A DNA stretch of 64,000 nt from Dipteronia dyeriana (Eukaryota; Streptophyta; Magnoliopsida; Sapindales; Sapindaceae). The position numbers were made by a program, and so were the translations under genes. The notes below the pieces were generated by a model, which worked only from the letters and a program-made list of their open reading frames with translations, was not told where the DNA came from and did no database searches. The number at the start of each line of letters is the position of its first letter. The first letter of the stretch is position 1. This document shows, piece by piece, positions 34,672-47,165 of this stretch. The DNA lies in NCBI GenBank assembly GCA_032871835.1, contig CM065301.1:35534405-35598404 (forward strand), given 5' to 3'.

Positions 34672-35469
34672 ATGCGATTTTCGATGCAAAACTCCAAGAA
34701 AGGTAATTTACCTTCTAGGCATGGAGTTAACTTGTCTAAGGAACAGTGTCCTAAGACACCTCAAGAAGTTGAGGATATGAGACGAGTATCATATGCATCG
34801 GCAGTAGGTAGTCTTATGTATGCTATGTTATGCACGAGACCGGACATCTGCTATGCAGTGGGAGTAGTCAGTAGATACCAGTTCAACCCAGGATTAAATC
34901 ATTGGGTTGCTGTCAAGACAATTCTCAAGTATCTTCGGAGAACGAGAGACTATATGCTAGTGTATTCCGAGAAGGATTTGATCCCGTTAAGATACACAGA
35001 TTCTGATTTTCAGTCAGACAAGGATTCTAGGAAATCCACGTCTGGATCAATATTCACCTTGGGTGGTGGATCCATTGTGTGGAGAAGTATCAAGCAATCT
35101 TGCATTGCTGACTCCACCATGGAAGCCGAATATGTAGCCGCTTGTGAAGCTGCTAAAGAGGCTGTTTGGCTCCGTAAGTTCTTGAGTGATCTGGAATTTA
35201 TTCCAGATCTGGATTGGCCCATCACACTTTATTGTGATAACAGTGGTGTTGTGGCTAATTCTAAAGAACCAAGAAGCCATAAAAGAGGGAAGCATATAGT
35301 GAGAAAGTATCATCTCATTAGAGCGATAATGCATAGAAGAGATGTGATCTTCACCAAGATAGCCTCACAAGACAATCATGTTGATCCATTTACGAAGACC
35401 TTACCGGCTAAAGTGTTTTTGGGTCACCTAGATGGTCTAGGGTTACGAGACATGCCTCACATGCTTTAG
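34672..35469 (+). pseudogene. A2 RNase H
   Basis: A 265-codon open segment contains the connection region (CTRPDICYAVGVVSRYQ) and the RNase H core: YTDSDFQSDKDSRKSTSG, MEAEYVAACEAAKEAVWL, LYCDNSGVVANS and HIVRKYHLI. The C-terminus reads DPFTKTLPAKVFLGHLDGLG, typical of Copia. It is the longest unbroken part of the polyprotein. The stop is followed within 20 bases by the purine tract and the 3' LTR. Confidence 0.9.
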
Positions 35470-35995
35470 TGCAAGTGGGAGATTGTAGGGGTTTATGCCC
35501 TAAAGATGTAATTTGTAAATGGATTTATGAAATAAATAAAAGGAAAAGTTCAATTCATTCTTGTTATGTTGTTTATTTTATAACTTGTGCATATATTTAA
35601 CATCAAAGATTACCGGATGTAATCTCGAACTGTGTATATGAGTGTCATATACGGATAGATACAGTAAGAGACATGCAATCTAAAGAGTCTATAGATAGCA
35701 AATAAAGCTGGGTACTTTATTTGTGGTTAATCTATAGTTGCGGTCCATTCCGTAATGTATGATGATTTTATCATGAATCATTCATATGAGATATGAGAAT
35801 GGAGGCACCTTGTATGATGTGATCGTATAGGTCTGGGCCACGATTTATATGAATCTCTCACCAAGATCCGTTTACCAATGAGATTCATATATATAAATTC
35901 ATGATGGCTATATGTGGGTGATCTTAATCATGAGTGTCTTATCGACTCCTTCAGGTTAGATCGTGGTCTTTGATCTCACATGGGTGAGGTCAGAT

Positions 35996-36430
35996 AGTAG
36001 TGTAAATATGGGCCGGCCCAAGATGGGCCGGCCCTTTTGGCTTGGGGGTGTGCCGTGCCAGGCACGGCCCACAATTACAGGCCGTGCCGGGCCTCCAACT
36101 GAGGCACGTCTGGCCGGTGTGCTAGGCCCGACCATCAGCACGGTGGGCCTAGTTATATATGTATATATATTATATTATTAATAATTAAAAATAATAATAA
36201 TAATAAAGTGGGTCGGCCCGTTTGGCCCGCCTAGCCTGGCAAACGGGCCAGCACGACCCGGCCTGCCATGGCCGTGCCCAATTGCTGTGCCGGGACCTGT
36301 TTTCCAAAACAGGTCGGGCCTGGCACGGCACGCCCAATGGGCATGGCGTGCCAGGCCCGGCCTGTTTAGGAGCACAGGCCCGGCAGACCGTGCCCAAACA
36401 GGTCGGGCCGGCCCAAACTTACAACTCTAA
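35996..36430. mobile_element. Non-autonomous hAT MITE in the A2 3' LTR
   Basis: The octamer GGTCAGAT is exact at 35988-35995 and 36431-36438, and the 5' LTR shows the empty site. Ends are imperfect inverted repeats: AGTAGTGTAAATATGGGCC and, on the other strand, AGAGTTGTAAGTTTGGGCC. The interior is very GC-rich with many GGGCCGGCCC and GCCGTGCC words. Terminal bases and layout resemble element H at 10657-13874. No transposase. Confidence 0.9.
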
Positions 36431-37636
36431 GGTCAGATGTTGTTCCCGATTAATATGCTCCATATGTTAGGATTGCGGTTTAGCTTGTGGCTGGGAAAGT
36501 TTGTACACAATAGTGGAATCCACTCCATCTTGTGAGAAGTAGATGGTTGTTCCCTTAAAGGTTGATTCAGGGCTTGGACAATATGAGCGCTCTCCTAATT
36601 CCGTAAGGAAATAAAATTTATTATCTATTAGAGAATCAACGGTACTTAAAGAATATATGAAATTAGAGAGGTATAACGGACATTATGACCCAGCTCTAAT
36701 TATGAACTATTATGGAGGCTCACACCATGTGTAATAGCAATATCGATGGACACCGAGTTGTATCGGTTTGTGTAAAAGCATCTACAATTGAGAGAGTGCA
36801 GCTTCGGGTTTTTAGTGGAATAACGTCGGAGTTAATAATCAAGGAATATTTATTAAAGAGTTTAATTAATGATTCCGATGATTATTGGAGCTCAAAATAC
36901 TGTGGGTCCATTAGCCCTTACTAGCCCGATCGATTTAGGTAACAAGGATCACGATAAATTAATTGGATTGTCCAATTAATTGTGTTACAAAAGTGACACG
37001 TATATATTCGGGAATTAATTGAATAATGAGATTATTTAATTAATGAATGTCAATAGTTAAATTAATTAAATAGTTAGATTATTTAATTACATTGATAATT
37101 ATGAATTATTAATTAACTATTAATTTGAGGGTGTTAGTTGATATATGGATTTAGGTGAAGATAAAATAATAGGATTATTTTATTTTACTAAATCATTTAT
37201 CTAAGTATTTGAATTTAAGTTTAAATTTAAAATACTTATTATCACTTTTAATATATTAGATATATTTGAAAATGATAATTATATATATATATCAATTATA
37301 ACACAAGAGATTGCATTGGATGTAAATTGGTGTTTACACATATATAAGTGTTTGTATGGGATACAGAGAAGGATATATATATATATATATATATATAAAC
37401 AAAAACATGCCTCAGGCGTGAAATATGAGAAATATATATTTGTGACAAAAAGAGGTGCAGAGCGTGATATATATATTAGTATATATATTAGAAAGCAAGC
37501 AGCGAAATAAAGATCTTTGTGAGCAGCAGTGCGTATATATTTATATATTTGTCAGCAGCAGTGATATATATATAAAAATTTGTGAGCAGGGCATGATATG
37601 TATACATTGTGCTTTGTGTGCACTATACACCATTGA

Positions 37637-37683
<47 letters not shown>

Positions 37684-37841
37684 GAGTAATATTATTTTTA
37701 TAACTAGAATTGTTCTAGTTAATTTTCTCATAGAAAAAAGAGTTTCTTCAAATTTTCTCTACATTCTCCATTCAAGATCCTGAGACCGTGACTCGCTCAC
37801 ACGCAGTTACCTGATCCAGGAGATAGCGAGGAAGATCGAGT

Positions 37842-37951
37842 GGTTCAGACATGAGCATATCATAAAGTGAATGAGTCTCCAATCGTTGGTAAGATTGGTT
37901 CAGACAGGAGCATATCGTAAAGTGAAGGAGCCTCCAAACGTTGGTAAGATT
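37842..37951 (+). repeat. 55-bp tandem duplication in 3' LTR
   Basis: Two copies beginning GGTTCAGACA and ending GGTAAGATT are adjacent; the 5' LTR has only one copy at about 28968-29022. Confidence 0.85.
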
Positions 37952-38125
37952 TTCTTCTTCTGATTTTATTGATTACAATTTCCTGTGTTTATATATTGTA
38001 TGTATTAGTTTCAAAAAATAAATACGATCCAAAGTTCACTGGTCCCAGATACAGATTGTGATCTGTATGAAAAATTTAAAACCTAGTTTCGCTGCGTGAC
38101 CGGTGATTGGGGTTCTAACACCTTG

Positions 38126-38790
38126 TAAACAAGAAAATCATACTAAAAATGTGCACAAAAAGGGAAAATATCTATCCTCTAAAGAGCCTTTAGAACTCCT
38201 CCATATAGACCTCATGGGTCCCAACCAAACCAAAAGTTTAGGTGGACAAATGTAGATTTTTGTTGTTCTTGATGACTTCTCTAGGTTCACTTGTACCTAC
38301 TTTCTTAAAGAGAAGTCCGAGGCTTTTGAAAAATCCAAAATGCTACGTGTCAAAATGAAAAATTAAAAAGATTCTCACATTATGAGCATTAAGATAATTA
38401 GAAGTGATCATGGGAAAGAGTTTGAAAATAGTAGCTTTGAGAGCTTTTGCCATAGTCTAGGTATTTCTCATGAATTCTTTGCCCCAATAACTCCTCGACA
38501 AAATGGAGTTGTAGAAAGGAAGAACAGAGTCTTACAAGAGATGGCTCGGGTGATGTTGTATAGGAACATAATATTCCTTAGATCCCGAACCAAACAAACA
38601 TCCTATGAGTTATGGAAGGGTAGAAAACCAAAGTGTAGCTACTTCTACATCTTCGAAAGCAAGTGCTATATTCTTAACGACCGAGATTAAATTGGCAAGT
38701 TTGATGCCAAGAGTAGTGATGAGGGCATTTTCCTTGGATATGCACTAAATAGCAAGGTCTATAGAGTTTTCAATTTAAAAGCTTGAAGTG
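38126..38790 (+). pseudogene. Element B integrase
   Basis: This continues the pol interrupted at 27069. LLHIDLMGP carries the first catalytic Asp, IIRSDHGKEFENSSFESF the second, and PRQNGVVERKNRVLQEMAR the Glu. Stops at about 38252, 38363 and 38688 break the frame. Confidence 0.85.
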
Positions 38791-38792
38791 TC

Positions 38793-40085
38793 ATGGAATC
38801 ATCAAATGTTGTCATTGATGATTGTAGGCCCAAAAATGTTAATTATAAGGAGGATGTTTGTGAGAATGATGACCTTCATTTGAAGGAATGTGGTGAGACT
38901 TCAAGTGATGTGAAGTCAAAGCAAAATAAAGAGGATGATCAACCTCTTGATGGAGACCCACCTTTGAGCACTAAAGAACCCGTTCCATGGGTTAGACATC
39001 TTTACAACAATGATAATATTCTTAGAGATGTGAATGATAGTGTTAGAACTAAGTGTCAAATAACTAATCAAATTAGCTATAATTGTTACACTTCTCAAAT
39101 AGAACCCAAGAAGGTCGATGAGGCCTTGAATGATGAATTTTGGGTTCTTGTCATGCAAGAAAAGCTAAATCAATTTGAAAGAAATAAGGTTTGGACTCTA
39201 GTTTCTAGACCTAAGAATACCAATGTGATAAGCACCAAATGGGTGATTAGGAACAAATCAGATGAAGACGACAACATTGTGCGTAACATGGCTAAACTTG
39301 TAGCATAAGGATACTCTCAAATTGAGGGTATTGACTTTGAAGAGATTTTTGCTCCTGTTGCCCATCTTGAGTCCATAAGGCTTCTTTTATCCATTTCTTG
39401 TGTGTACAAGTTCAAATTACACCAAATAGATGTTAAGAGTTCCTTCCTCAATGGCTTATTGCATGTGAAAGTGTTTGTTGAGCAACCTAAGGGGTTTGTG
39501 GATCCACACCACCTCAATCATGTCTATTGCCTAAAAAAGGCTCTTTATGGGTTGAAATAAGCACAAAAGGCATGGTATGAGCGTCTCACTCTCTATCTTG
39601 TTGACAATAGATACTCAAGAGGTAATGTTGACAAGACCTTGTTCATTAAGGGCAACAAGGATGAGCTTTTCCTAGCTTAAATCTATTTTGATGACCTTGT
39701 GTTTAGTTCCACCAACATGTCAAAAGTGCAACAATTTGTTGATGTTATGTCTCAAAATTTTGAGATGAGCATGGTTGGTGAACTTAATTACTTCCCAGGT
39801 TTGCAAATTAAGCAAATGCATGATGGGATTTTCATATCCCAATTTTAAGTATACAAAGAACCTAGTGAAGATGTTTGGCCTTGATAATGCCTAACATTGT
39901 GACACACTCATGAGTACCATTTTGAAGCTAAAAAAGATGCTAGTAGTAAGAGTGTTGATCAAAGCTTATATCGGGGCATGACAGGTAGCTTGCTTTACTT
40001 GACCTTAAGTATACCCGATATTTCTTGTAGTGTGGATGTTTGTGCTAGGTACCAAGCTAATCCTAAATAATCTCACCTTGTTACG
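38793..40085 (+). pseudogene. Element B reverse transcriptase
   Basis: After an acidic linker (38793-39060) come RVT_2 signatures: LNQFERNKVWTLVSRPK, KLVA-stop-GYSQIEGIDFEEIFAPVA, LHQIDVKSSFLNG, and IYFDDLVFSS, in which YVDD has become YFDD. Stops at 39307, 39557, 39679 and 39847 and a frame change near 39860 inactivate it. Confidence 0.85.
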
Positions 40086-40633
40086 GTGAAGAGGATCATT
40101 CGGTTTGTGAATGGTACCTCAAATCATGGGATATGGTACACATTTGACATTAATCTAAGTTTTGTTGGATTTAGTGATGCCGATTGGGCGGGAAATTATG
40201 ATGATAGAAAGAGTACATCAAGCGGTTGCTTCTTCCTAGGAAACAATTTGGTGTATTGGTTTTACAAAAAAAAAAACAAAACAAAATTTCTCTATCCACG
40301 GCCGATGCGGAATACATTGTTGCCGGTAGTGCTTGCACTCAATTGTTGTGGATAAAACAAATGCTAGCCGATTATGGCTCAGAGCAAGGTACTCTCACTT
40401 TGTTTTGTGACAATATGAGTGTCATTAACATTTCAAGATATCCTATACAACATTCTAGGACCAAGAACATTGACGGTAGACATCATTTCATTAGAGAGCT
40501 AGTTGAGAGCAAAACTATTGCATTAGAACATATAGGGACTAATGAACAACTAGCAGACTTGTCTACAAAGCCCTTAAACACTCTTATATTTGGTAACCTT
40601 AGTAAGTCTATTGGGATTTATCATTTGACTTGA
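40086..40633 (+). pseudogene. Element B RNase H
   Basis: VGFSDADWAGNYDDRKSTSS is followed by a shift in a poly-A run at about 40265-40282, then STADAEYIVAGSACTQLLW, LFCDNMSVINIS and the C-terminus LADLSTKPLN. The order and motifs fit Copia RNase H. Outside the shift the domain is nearly complete. Confidence 0.85.
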
Positions 40634-41810
40634 AATGGTTTATCCTGACCCCATACGGGGAGCTCAAGCAAGGAGAGCAAATTAGTATGAAATTGCATTA
40701 TGCTCATTGTTAATCTTTATGCTTTTTTATTAATTGCTTGAGATGATTGGTTGTACATATACTTACATATTTTTTTCTTAATAAGTGTGCAACATTGCTT
40801 TACTTGCAATCCATGTCTTATTCATGATCAAACATGCATTTTTGGATTAGGAAATTTACTTTGGAAGTACATTTTTGAATGACCTATGATTGATTTCCAT
40901 GACATGATGATTTTATCGATGACATGCTTTGAATTGATTTGAATGAAGAAACTCTTGAATGCTAAATTTTGAATGCAAAACTTATGTGTGTAAGCAATGT
41001 TGAGACTTCAATCAATAAGGATCTTGTATCCATTCAAATGATTTTACAATCCAAAGTCTCTCTATCTTTATTAGTTGAACAATGCTACTATCATACAAGT
41101 ATCTCACATTATGTCTTGTTGTGCTTATAAAGTTTGATATAGATACTCCTTAAATTGAATTTCTTTTACAATCTATATCTTGCTTAATTCCTTGACAAAT
41201 GGTGAAATTGGTTTGAATTCCTTTGGAAACCCTTGTTGTTTGTTTTGCTAAATACCATGTTTTTTGATCTTGAATACAACATGTCTTGCATGCAAAGCAC
41301 CTTTTCACACAATTTTCGTAAAATAAACTCCTTAAATATCTCTTACTTAATTGAGTTGCATAAATTTGCTTATATTATTATGCATATATTTTAAGCTACA
41401 AGCTCTCCTTACCAATGCTATTAGGGGAGACTCCATTTGCCTATCTCATGACAACAAGGGGGAGAAAGGTTGTGAGGATTTTTTGGGGTATTTGGTATCA
41501 TATTTAGGGGGAGTGTTGTTTATTCTTTGGTGGAGCATGTTGCATTGCATGATTACATTATTTGTCTATGTTGGTTTAATTTGCTAAGGCTATGGCAAAA
41601 AAAATTATTGTAAGCACCTCACACACACTTGTTCTTGGAATGTATTTTCTTGTTGATTGTGTGTAGGTTGGAATTTTCTACAAGCTTTGGAATGACTTGA
41701 AGATGTTCAAGACTTAAATTATAAGCCTTATTGTATTGTAGAAATTTTGTTGACCAACCTTTTTTTTTTGTGAGTGGTGGTTTTGTCACGAAACAGCCAA
41801 AAGGGAAGAC
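40634..41810 (+). mobile_element. Element B 3' untranslated region
   Basis: About 1.2 kb of AT-rich sequence without a domain separates RNase H from the next LTR. It contains two GGGGGAG purine tracts (about 41458 and 41507) and a purine-rich AAAAGGGAAGAC immediately before the LTR start at 41811. A long 3' region is usual in Maximus/SIRE-like elements. Confidence 0.65.
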
Positions 41811-44800
41811 TGTAAATGCCTCACTTTATAATTGGCTTATTTCGTTGAGAAAATCACAATTGGGTTCCAATCTTATAAATGGTAGCTTAGGATTTGAAGA
41901 ATACCCACCATCAATGCCAATGGACATCAAACACTTCAAGGAAGGTAGTTTACTTGACTCTACTCTTAATTGGTAGTTTACTTGACTCTACTCTTAATTG
42001 AAGAGATTTAGTTACACACACTCACTTGCAAGCATTACTACTTATTATTGTTGAAACCATGTTCACCGGTCACGCAACTGAAGTAAGGTTTTAAAAATTA
42101 TATATACCGGTCGTAAACGATCTGGAACCAGTGAACTTATGATCGTAATTATTTTTGGAACTAATACATAAAAAATTATTACAATAATAAAATATATGTA
42201 TATATAGGAAATTGAAATCAATATAATCAGAAGAAATTGAACTTACATACATTTGGAGCCTTCTTCACTTTCCGATATGCTCTTGATCTGTACCACTGAT
42301 CTTCCTAGCTATTTCAAGGACTAGTAACTGCGTGTGTGTGAGTCACGTACTTAGGAACTTAGGAGGATGTAGAGAAAAGATGGAAAAACTATTTTTTCAA
42401 AATAAAAAACCAACTAGAACAATTTTAGTTAAAAAATATTAACAATATATTTTTCACCTTTTGTTTGATACACCGTGCACACACTTGCACTAATCTTAAG
42501 AACAAGCCAAAACTCTTTTGATTTCCTTTTTTCTGATATCACTCACGCACACATACTGCACTTTTTGCAAAGCAAAGAAAAAACAAAACTCTTTTTAACT
42601 TTTTGTGCATTTGTTTTTGATCAGTTATCAAAAGGTGATTGCCATTTTTTTAAAAGAAACATATGTATATCTATATATTTTGTAAATCAATATAATATAT
42701 ATGATATGGTTGTGGTTCAGTTTTTTTTTTTTTTTGAAAAAAACTGATCACAATGTCTTTTAAAAAAAAACAAACTATTTTAAAAAATATATATAACATA
42801 TCTTTTATTTGATTTTATTTGAATTCAAACAATTTAAATTCAAAAATCAAATATTTAATTTAATATATTAAAATAATCATATTATCTTATTTTAATTAAA
42901 AATAAATATCAACATACACCCTCCATTTATTGATTAATAACATAATTAAATAATCTAATTATTTAATTTATATAATCACCATTATCCATTAATCAAATAA
43001 TCTCATTATTTAATTAATTCCCGAATAAATACATGTCACTTTTGTAACACAATTAATTAGACAATCTAATTAATTAACTATGACCATTATTATCTAAATC
43101 GATCAGGCTAGCAAGGGGACCTAATGGACCCACTGTATTTTGAGCTCCAATAATCCTCAGAATCATTAATTAAACTCTTTAATTAATATTCCTTGATTAT
43201 TAAGTCCGGTGTTATTCCACTAAAAACCCGAAGCTGCACTATCTCAACTGCAGACGCTTTTACACAGACCGATACAACTTGGTGTCCATCGATATAGCTT
43301 TTACATATGGTGTAATCCTTCACAGTAGTTCATAATTAGAGCTGAGTCATAATGTTCGTTATACCCCTCTAATTACATATATTCTTTAAGTACCGTTGAT
43401 TCTCTAATGGACAATAAATCCTATTTCCTCGCGGAATTAGGAGAGCGCTCAAATTGTACAAGCCCCGAATCAACCCTTAAGGGAACTACCATCTTCTTCT
43501 CACAAGAAGGAGTGGAATCCACTATTGTGTACAAACCTTCCCAGCCACAAGCCAAACCGCAATCCCAACATACAGAGTATATTGATCAGGAAATGCATAT
43601 GACCTCACCCATGGTACATCAAAGACCATGATCCAACCTGAAGGAGTCGATAAGACACTCAGGATTAAGATCCCTCACATATAGCCATCATTAGTTGATA
43701 TATATGAATCTCATCACTAAACAGATCTTGGGAGTTTCATATAGATTCATATAGATCATGACCCAGTCCTATATGATCACATCATACAAGGTGCCTCCAT
43801 TCTCATATCTCATATGAATGATTCAGGATAGAATCACTGTACATTACGGAATGGACCGCAACTATAGGTTAACCGCAAATAAAGTACCCAGCTTTATTTG
43901 CTATCTATGGACTCTTTAGATGGCACGTCTCTTACTGTATCCATCTGTATATGACACTCATATACACAGTTCGAGATTACATCTGGCAATCTTGGATGTT
44001 AAATATATGCACAAGTTATAAAATAAACAATACAACAAGAATGAATTGAACTTTTCTTTTATTTATTTCATAAATCCATTTATAGATTACATCTTTAGGG
44101 CATAAACCCCAACAATTATGCATTGAATTCTATTTGAATACATGCTATTTGTATGCCCTTGTCTCGGTGCATTTATATCATTCATCACACTCCGCACTTG
44201 CACAACATTCATATAGGTTAGTGTGCTTTTTTACCTGGAAAAGAGAAATTTTCTCTTATCTGCGGTACTAGTCGCTGGCTATACACTTGTCTAAACCACA
44301 GTCTCAACAACGGTTGGTTTCAGAGGTTTCACACGTAGGATACTGCGGATGGTGCACATGCTTGCACAACGGTTCCTACCGCGGTCTTTTCTGGAAGGTC
44401 TACATTACCTATACCGTAGCGTGTGCATGTTCCTATCCAGCTGCCCTAACCACAGTGTTGTCCAGTGAGTGCACCATTGTGCTTACCGTGGTCTAGACAA
44501 CTTGCCCGAGCCACGGTATACACATCAGTAATGTTGGGATTTTTTTGGCTTTGTTCAAAACAATGTCATTTGATTTAGGGCTTCATATATATATATATAT
44601 CATTTCCCCTTCTTAGCCTCTTTAGAGCTTCATTTTTCATTTTTACTCCATATATAGAGCTCAAGAATGACTTGCAAGAAAAGCAATCAAGATTCAATTT
44701 TTCTTATCCAAATCTAAATACTCATCATTCATTCATGAATCAAGCATCATCTAGCTTCATCTAGGATGCGTTTTAGCATGGGTTTTCATCAACACAAATG

Positions 44801-45304
44801 ACTTGATAAGTATAACACCATATTTATTCATTCTAGTGTTCTTGCTTAACAAAAAATCTCTTTTATGACTTGTTTGCATCTAGACCAAGCTTTTATCAAC
44901 AAGTTGTGATTTTTTATGTTGATTGTTGGGTTTTGTATTGTGATATCTATTGCATCTAGGTTTGCATTTATTTCAAATAGCTAAGTTATATGTATGTCAT
45001 ATAGCAACATGATATCTTAGATTGTTGAATCATTCATCCATGATTAGATAAGCATTATATGTGTTGACCTATCATATGTACATTTATAATATTCTCATAT
45101 TCACATTAGGTTGCATATCTCTTCTCTTGAGAGTTAGGTCTTGTGTGTCCCATGAGTGATATACAAGAAAGATCCTAAAATCCCTATTAAAAGCCTACGA
45201 GTAGCAAAAACGGATTAGTAACATTTTAGGTGTGATGTGGTCAACCTAGGTTGGAATCGTTTTTCAAATAGTAGATTTGAGGGTTCGATTGACGATTAGG
45301 CCCG
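41811..45304 (+). mobile_element. B-type LTR (copy B2), split by an inverted A solo LTR, 3' end missing
   Basis: It starts TGTAAATGCC after a purine tract and follows the B1 LTR throughout, at roughly 85% identity by eye. It is interrupted at 42048/44115 and stops at GGCCCGTGA, where the last 230 or so LTR bases are replaced by a copy of the B1 left flank. A small tandem duplication (TTAATTGGTAGTTTACTTGACTC region, about 41942-41997) is private to this copy. Confidence 0.75.
42049..44114 (-). mobile_element. Solo LTR of family A (copy A3), inverted
   Basis: The target duplication ATTAT is exact at 42044-42048 and 44115-44119; B1 and B3 show the empty site CTTATTATGCA. On the minus strand it starts TGTTGGGGTTTATG and ends GGTTTCAACA, and aligns with the A2 LTRs over its whole length. 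No internal region remains. Confidence 0.95.
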
Positions 45305-45306
45305 TG

Positions 45307-45575
45307 ATAGTAGATATTGTCTAAAGAAAAAATGAAATCCAAAATTCAATTCATACAAAAATCAAAAAAAAAAATTACTCATTATTAGTAGACATAGGAT
45401 TACAATGACTAAAAGTCACAACTTTAACTATACAACTATACAGTAAAAAGTGTTGTTTTGCAAATCAAAAAACAATCTGGTTAGAATCTGGATGAGACAG
45501 AAAGAAACAAACAAAATTCAAACCATTAGGAAAATCGAGACCCGTGTTTCACACGATGTCTTTAAGACAAGTTCG
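45307..45575. repeat. Second copy of the B1 flank
   Basis: It matches 17431-17694 and ends with the same GTTCG. To the left it abuts the truncated B2 LTR, so one breakpoint of a rearrangement, or an assembly join, lies at about 45304-45310. Confidence 0.8.
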
Positions 45576-47165
45576 TATAAGTTTATCACTTTGTAATTGG
45601 CTTATTTTGTTGAAAAAATCACAATCGGGCTTCAATCTTGTAAAGGTAGCTTAAGATTTGAAGAATACCTAACATCAATGCCATTGGACATCAAGCGCTT
45701 CAAGGAAGGTATTTTACTTAACTACATTCTTAATTGAAGAGATTTAGTTACACACACTCACTTGCATGCATTACTACTTATTATGCAATGAATTCTATTT
45801 GATTACATGATATTTGTATGCCATTGTCTCAGTGCATTTATGTCATTCATCACACTCCACACATGCACAACATTCATATAGGTTAGTGTGTCTTTTTACC
45901 TAGAAAAGAGATTTTTCTCTAATTCGCGGTACAGGTCGTTGTCTATGCACCTAGCCAAACCGTGATCCCAACAACGGTTGGTTCCAGAGGTTTCATGCTT
46001 AGGGTACCGCGGTTGGTGCACGTGCTTGTACAACAGTTCCTATCGTGATCTTTTTCAGACAGTCTCTATTGCCAATACCGCGGCGTGTGTTTGTTCCTAT
46101 CCAGTGGCCCAAACCATGGTGTTATCTAGTGAGTGCACCGTTGTATTTACCGCGGTCTGAACAACTTGCCCGAGCCACGGTACATACAGCGGTAATGACG
46201 GAATTTAATTGATTTTGTTAAAAATGATGCCATTTGATCTAGAGCTTCATATATATAGATCATTTCCCCTTCTTAGTCTCTTTAGAGCTTCATTTTTCAT
46301 TTTTACTCTACATATAAAGCTCAATAGTGACTTGAAAGAAAAGCCATCAAGATTCAATTTTTCTTGACCAAAATCCAAGCACCTATCATTCATTCATGAA
46401 TCAAACATCATCTAGCTTCATCTAGGATGTGTTTTAGCATGGGTCATTGTCAACACACATGACTTGGTGAGTAGAACACCATCTTCATTCATTCCAGTGT
46501 TCTTGCTTAATATGAAATCTCTTTTATGACTTGTTTTCATCTAGACTAAGTTCTTTTCTACAAGTTGAGAATTTTTATGCTAATTGTTGGGTTTTGTATT
46601 GTGACAGCTATTGCATCTAGGTCTGCATTTATTTTAAATAGCTTAGTTATATGTATGTCATATAGCAACATGATATCTAGGATTGTTTGAATCATTCATC
46701 CATGATTAAATAAGTATTAATGTGTTGACCTAACATTTATGCATTTAGAATATTCTCATATTCACAGTAGGTTACATATCTTTTCTCTTGAGAGATAAGT
46801 TTTGTATGTACCGTGGGTGGTATGCAAGCAAGAGCCTAAAATCACTATTAAAAGCCCGTGGGTAGCAAGAGTGGATAAGTAAATTTTTAGGTGTGATGTG
46901 GTCAACCTAGGTTGTAATCGTTTTTACAAATAGTAGATTTGAGAGTTCAATTGGCGATTAGGCCCGTGAGTTTTTCACCATGTTAGGGTTTCTCACGTAA
47001 AACAAATCATTGTGTCTTGCTTAAAATTTCACACTTTTTAAGACAATGAATGTTTTCGTGATTAATCTTGATTAACCAAAATATGCCGATTAATTTGGTT
47101 GTAACCTATTCACCCTCCCTCCCTCATTTCTAGGTTATTTAGATACACGTGTTTGTTTATTTTTA
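45576..47165 (+). mobile_element. Family B solo LTR (copy B3)
   Basis: GTTCG is exact on both sides (45571-45575 and 47166-47170). It starts TATAAGTTT and ends TATTTTTA where B1 has TATTTTCA, one C to T change in the terminal dinucleotide. It carries the CCGCGGT block at 45925-46195 and a TATA-like CATATATATAG at about 46248. Confidence 0.85.

Larger units (their letters stand above)
27070..38120 (+). mobile_element. Complete Ty1/Copia element of family A (A2)
   Basis: The target duplication CCTTG is exact at 27065-27069 and 38121-38125. The 5' LTR starts TGTTGGGG and ends TTCCAACA; the 3' LTR starts TGTAGGGG and ends TTCTAACA. Between them are a primer site, a long leader, gag, protease, integrase, reverse transcriptase and RNase H in Copia order, and a purine tract GTGGGAGA. 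It sits inside the pol of element B. Two younger elements lie inside it: a solo LTR at 29890-30762 and a hAT MITE at 35996-36430. Confidence 0.95.
35484..38120 (+). repeat. 3' LTR of A2
   Basis: It matches the 5' LTR but is longer, 2637 bp, because of a 435-bp hAT MITE plus duplication, an extra 55-bp tandem duplication at 37842-37951 and an expanded AAT microsatellite at about 37640-37683. Without the MITE and the 55-bp repeat it is close to the 5' LTR length. Confidence 0.9.

Noticed and set aside
36178..36470. Open frames in the GC-rich MITE
   Set aside because: GC-rich non-coding MITE sequence gives long frames by chance on both strands.
41811..45304. B2 as the simple 3' LTR partner of B1
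   Set aside because: B2 is more diverged from B1 than B3 is, and B1 and B3 share flank and target duplication; the simple pairing is not supported, though not excluded.
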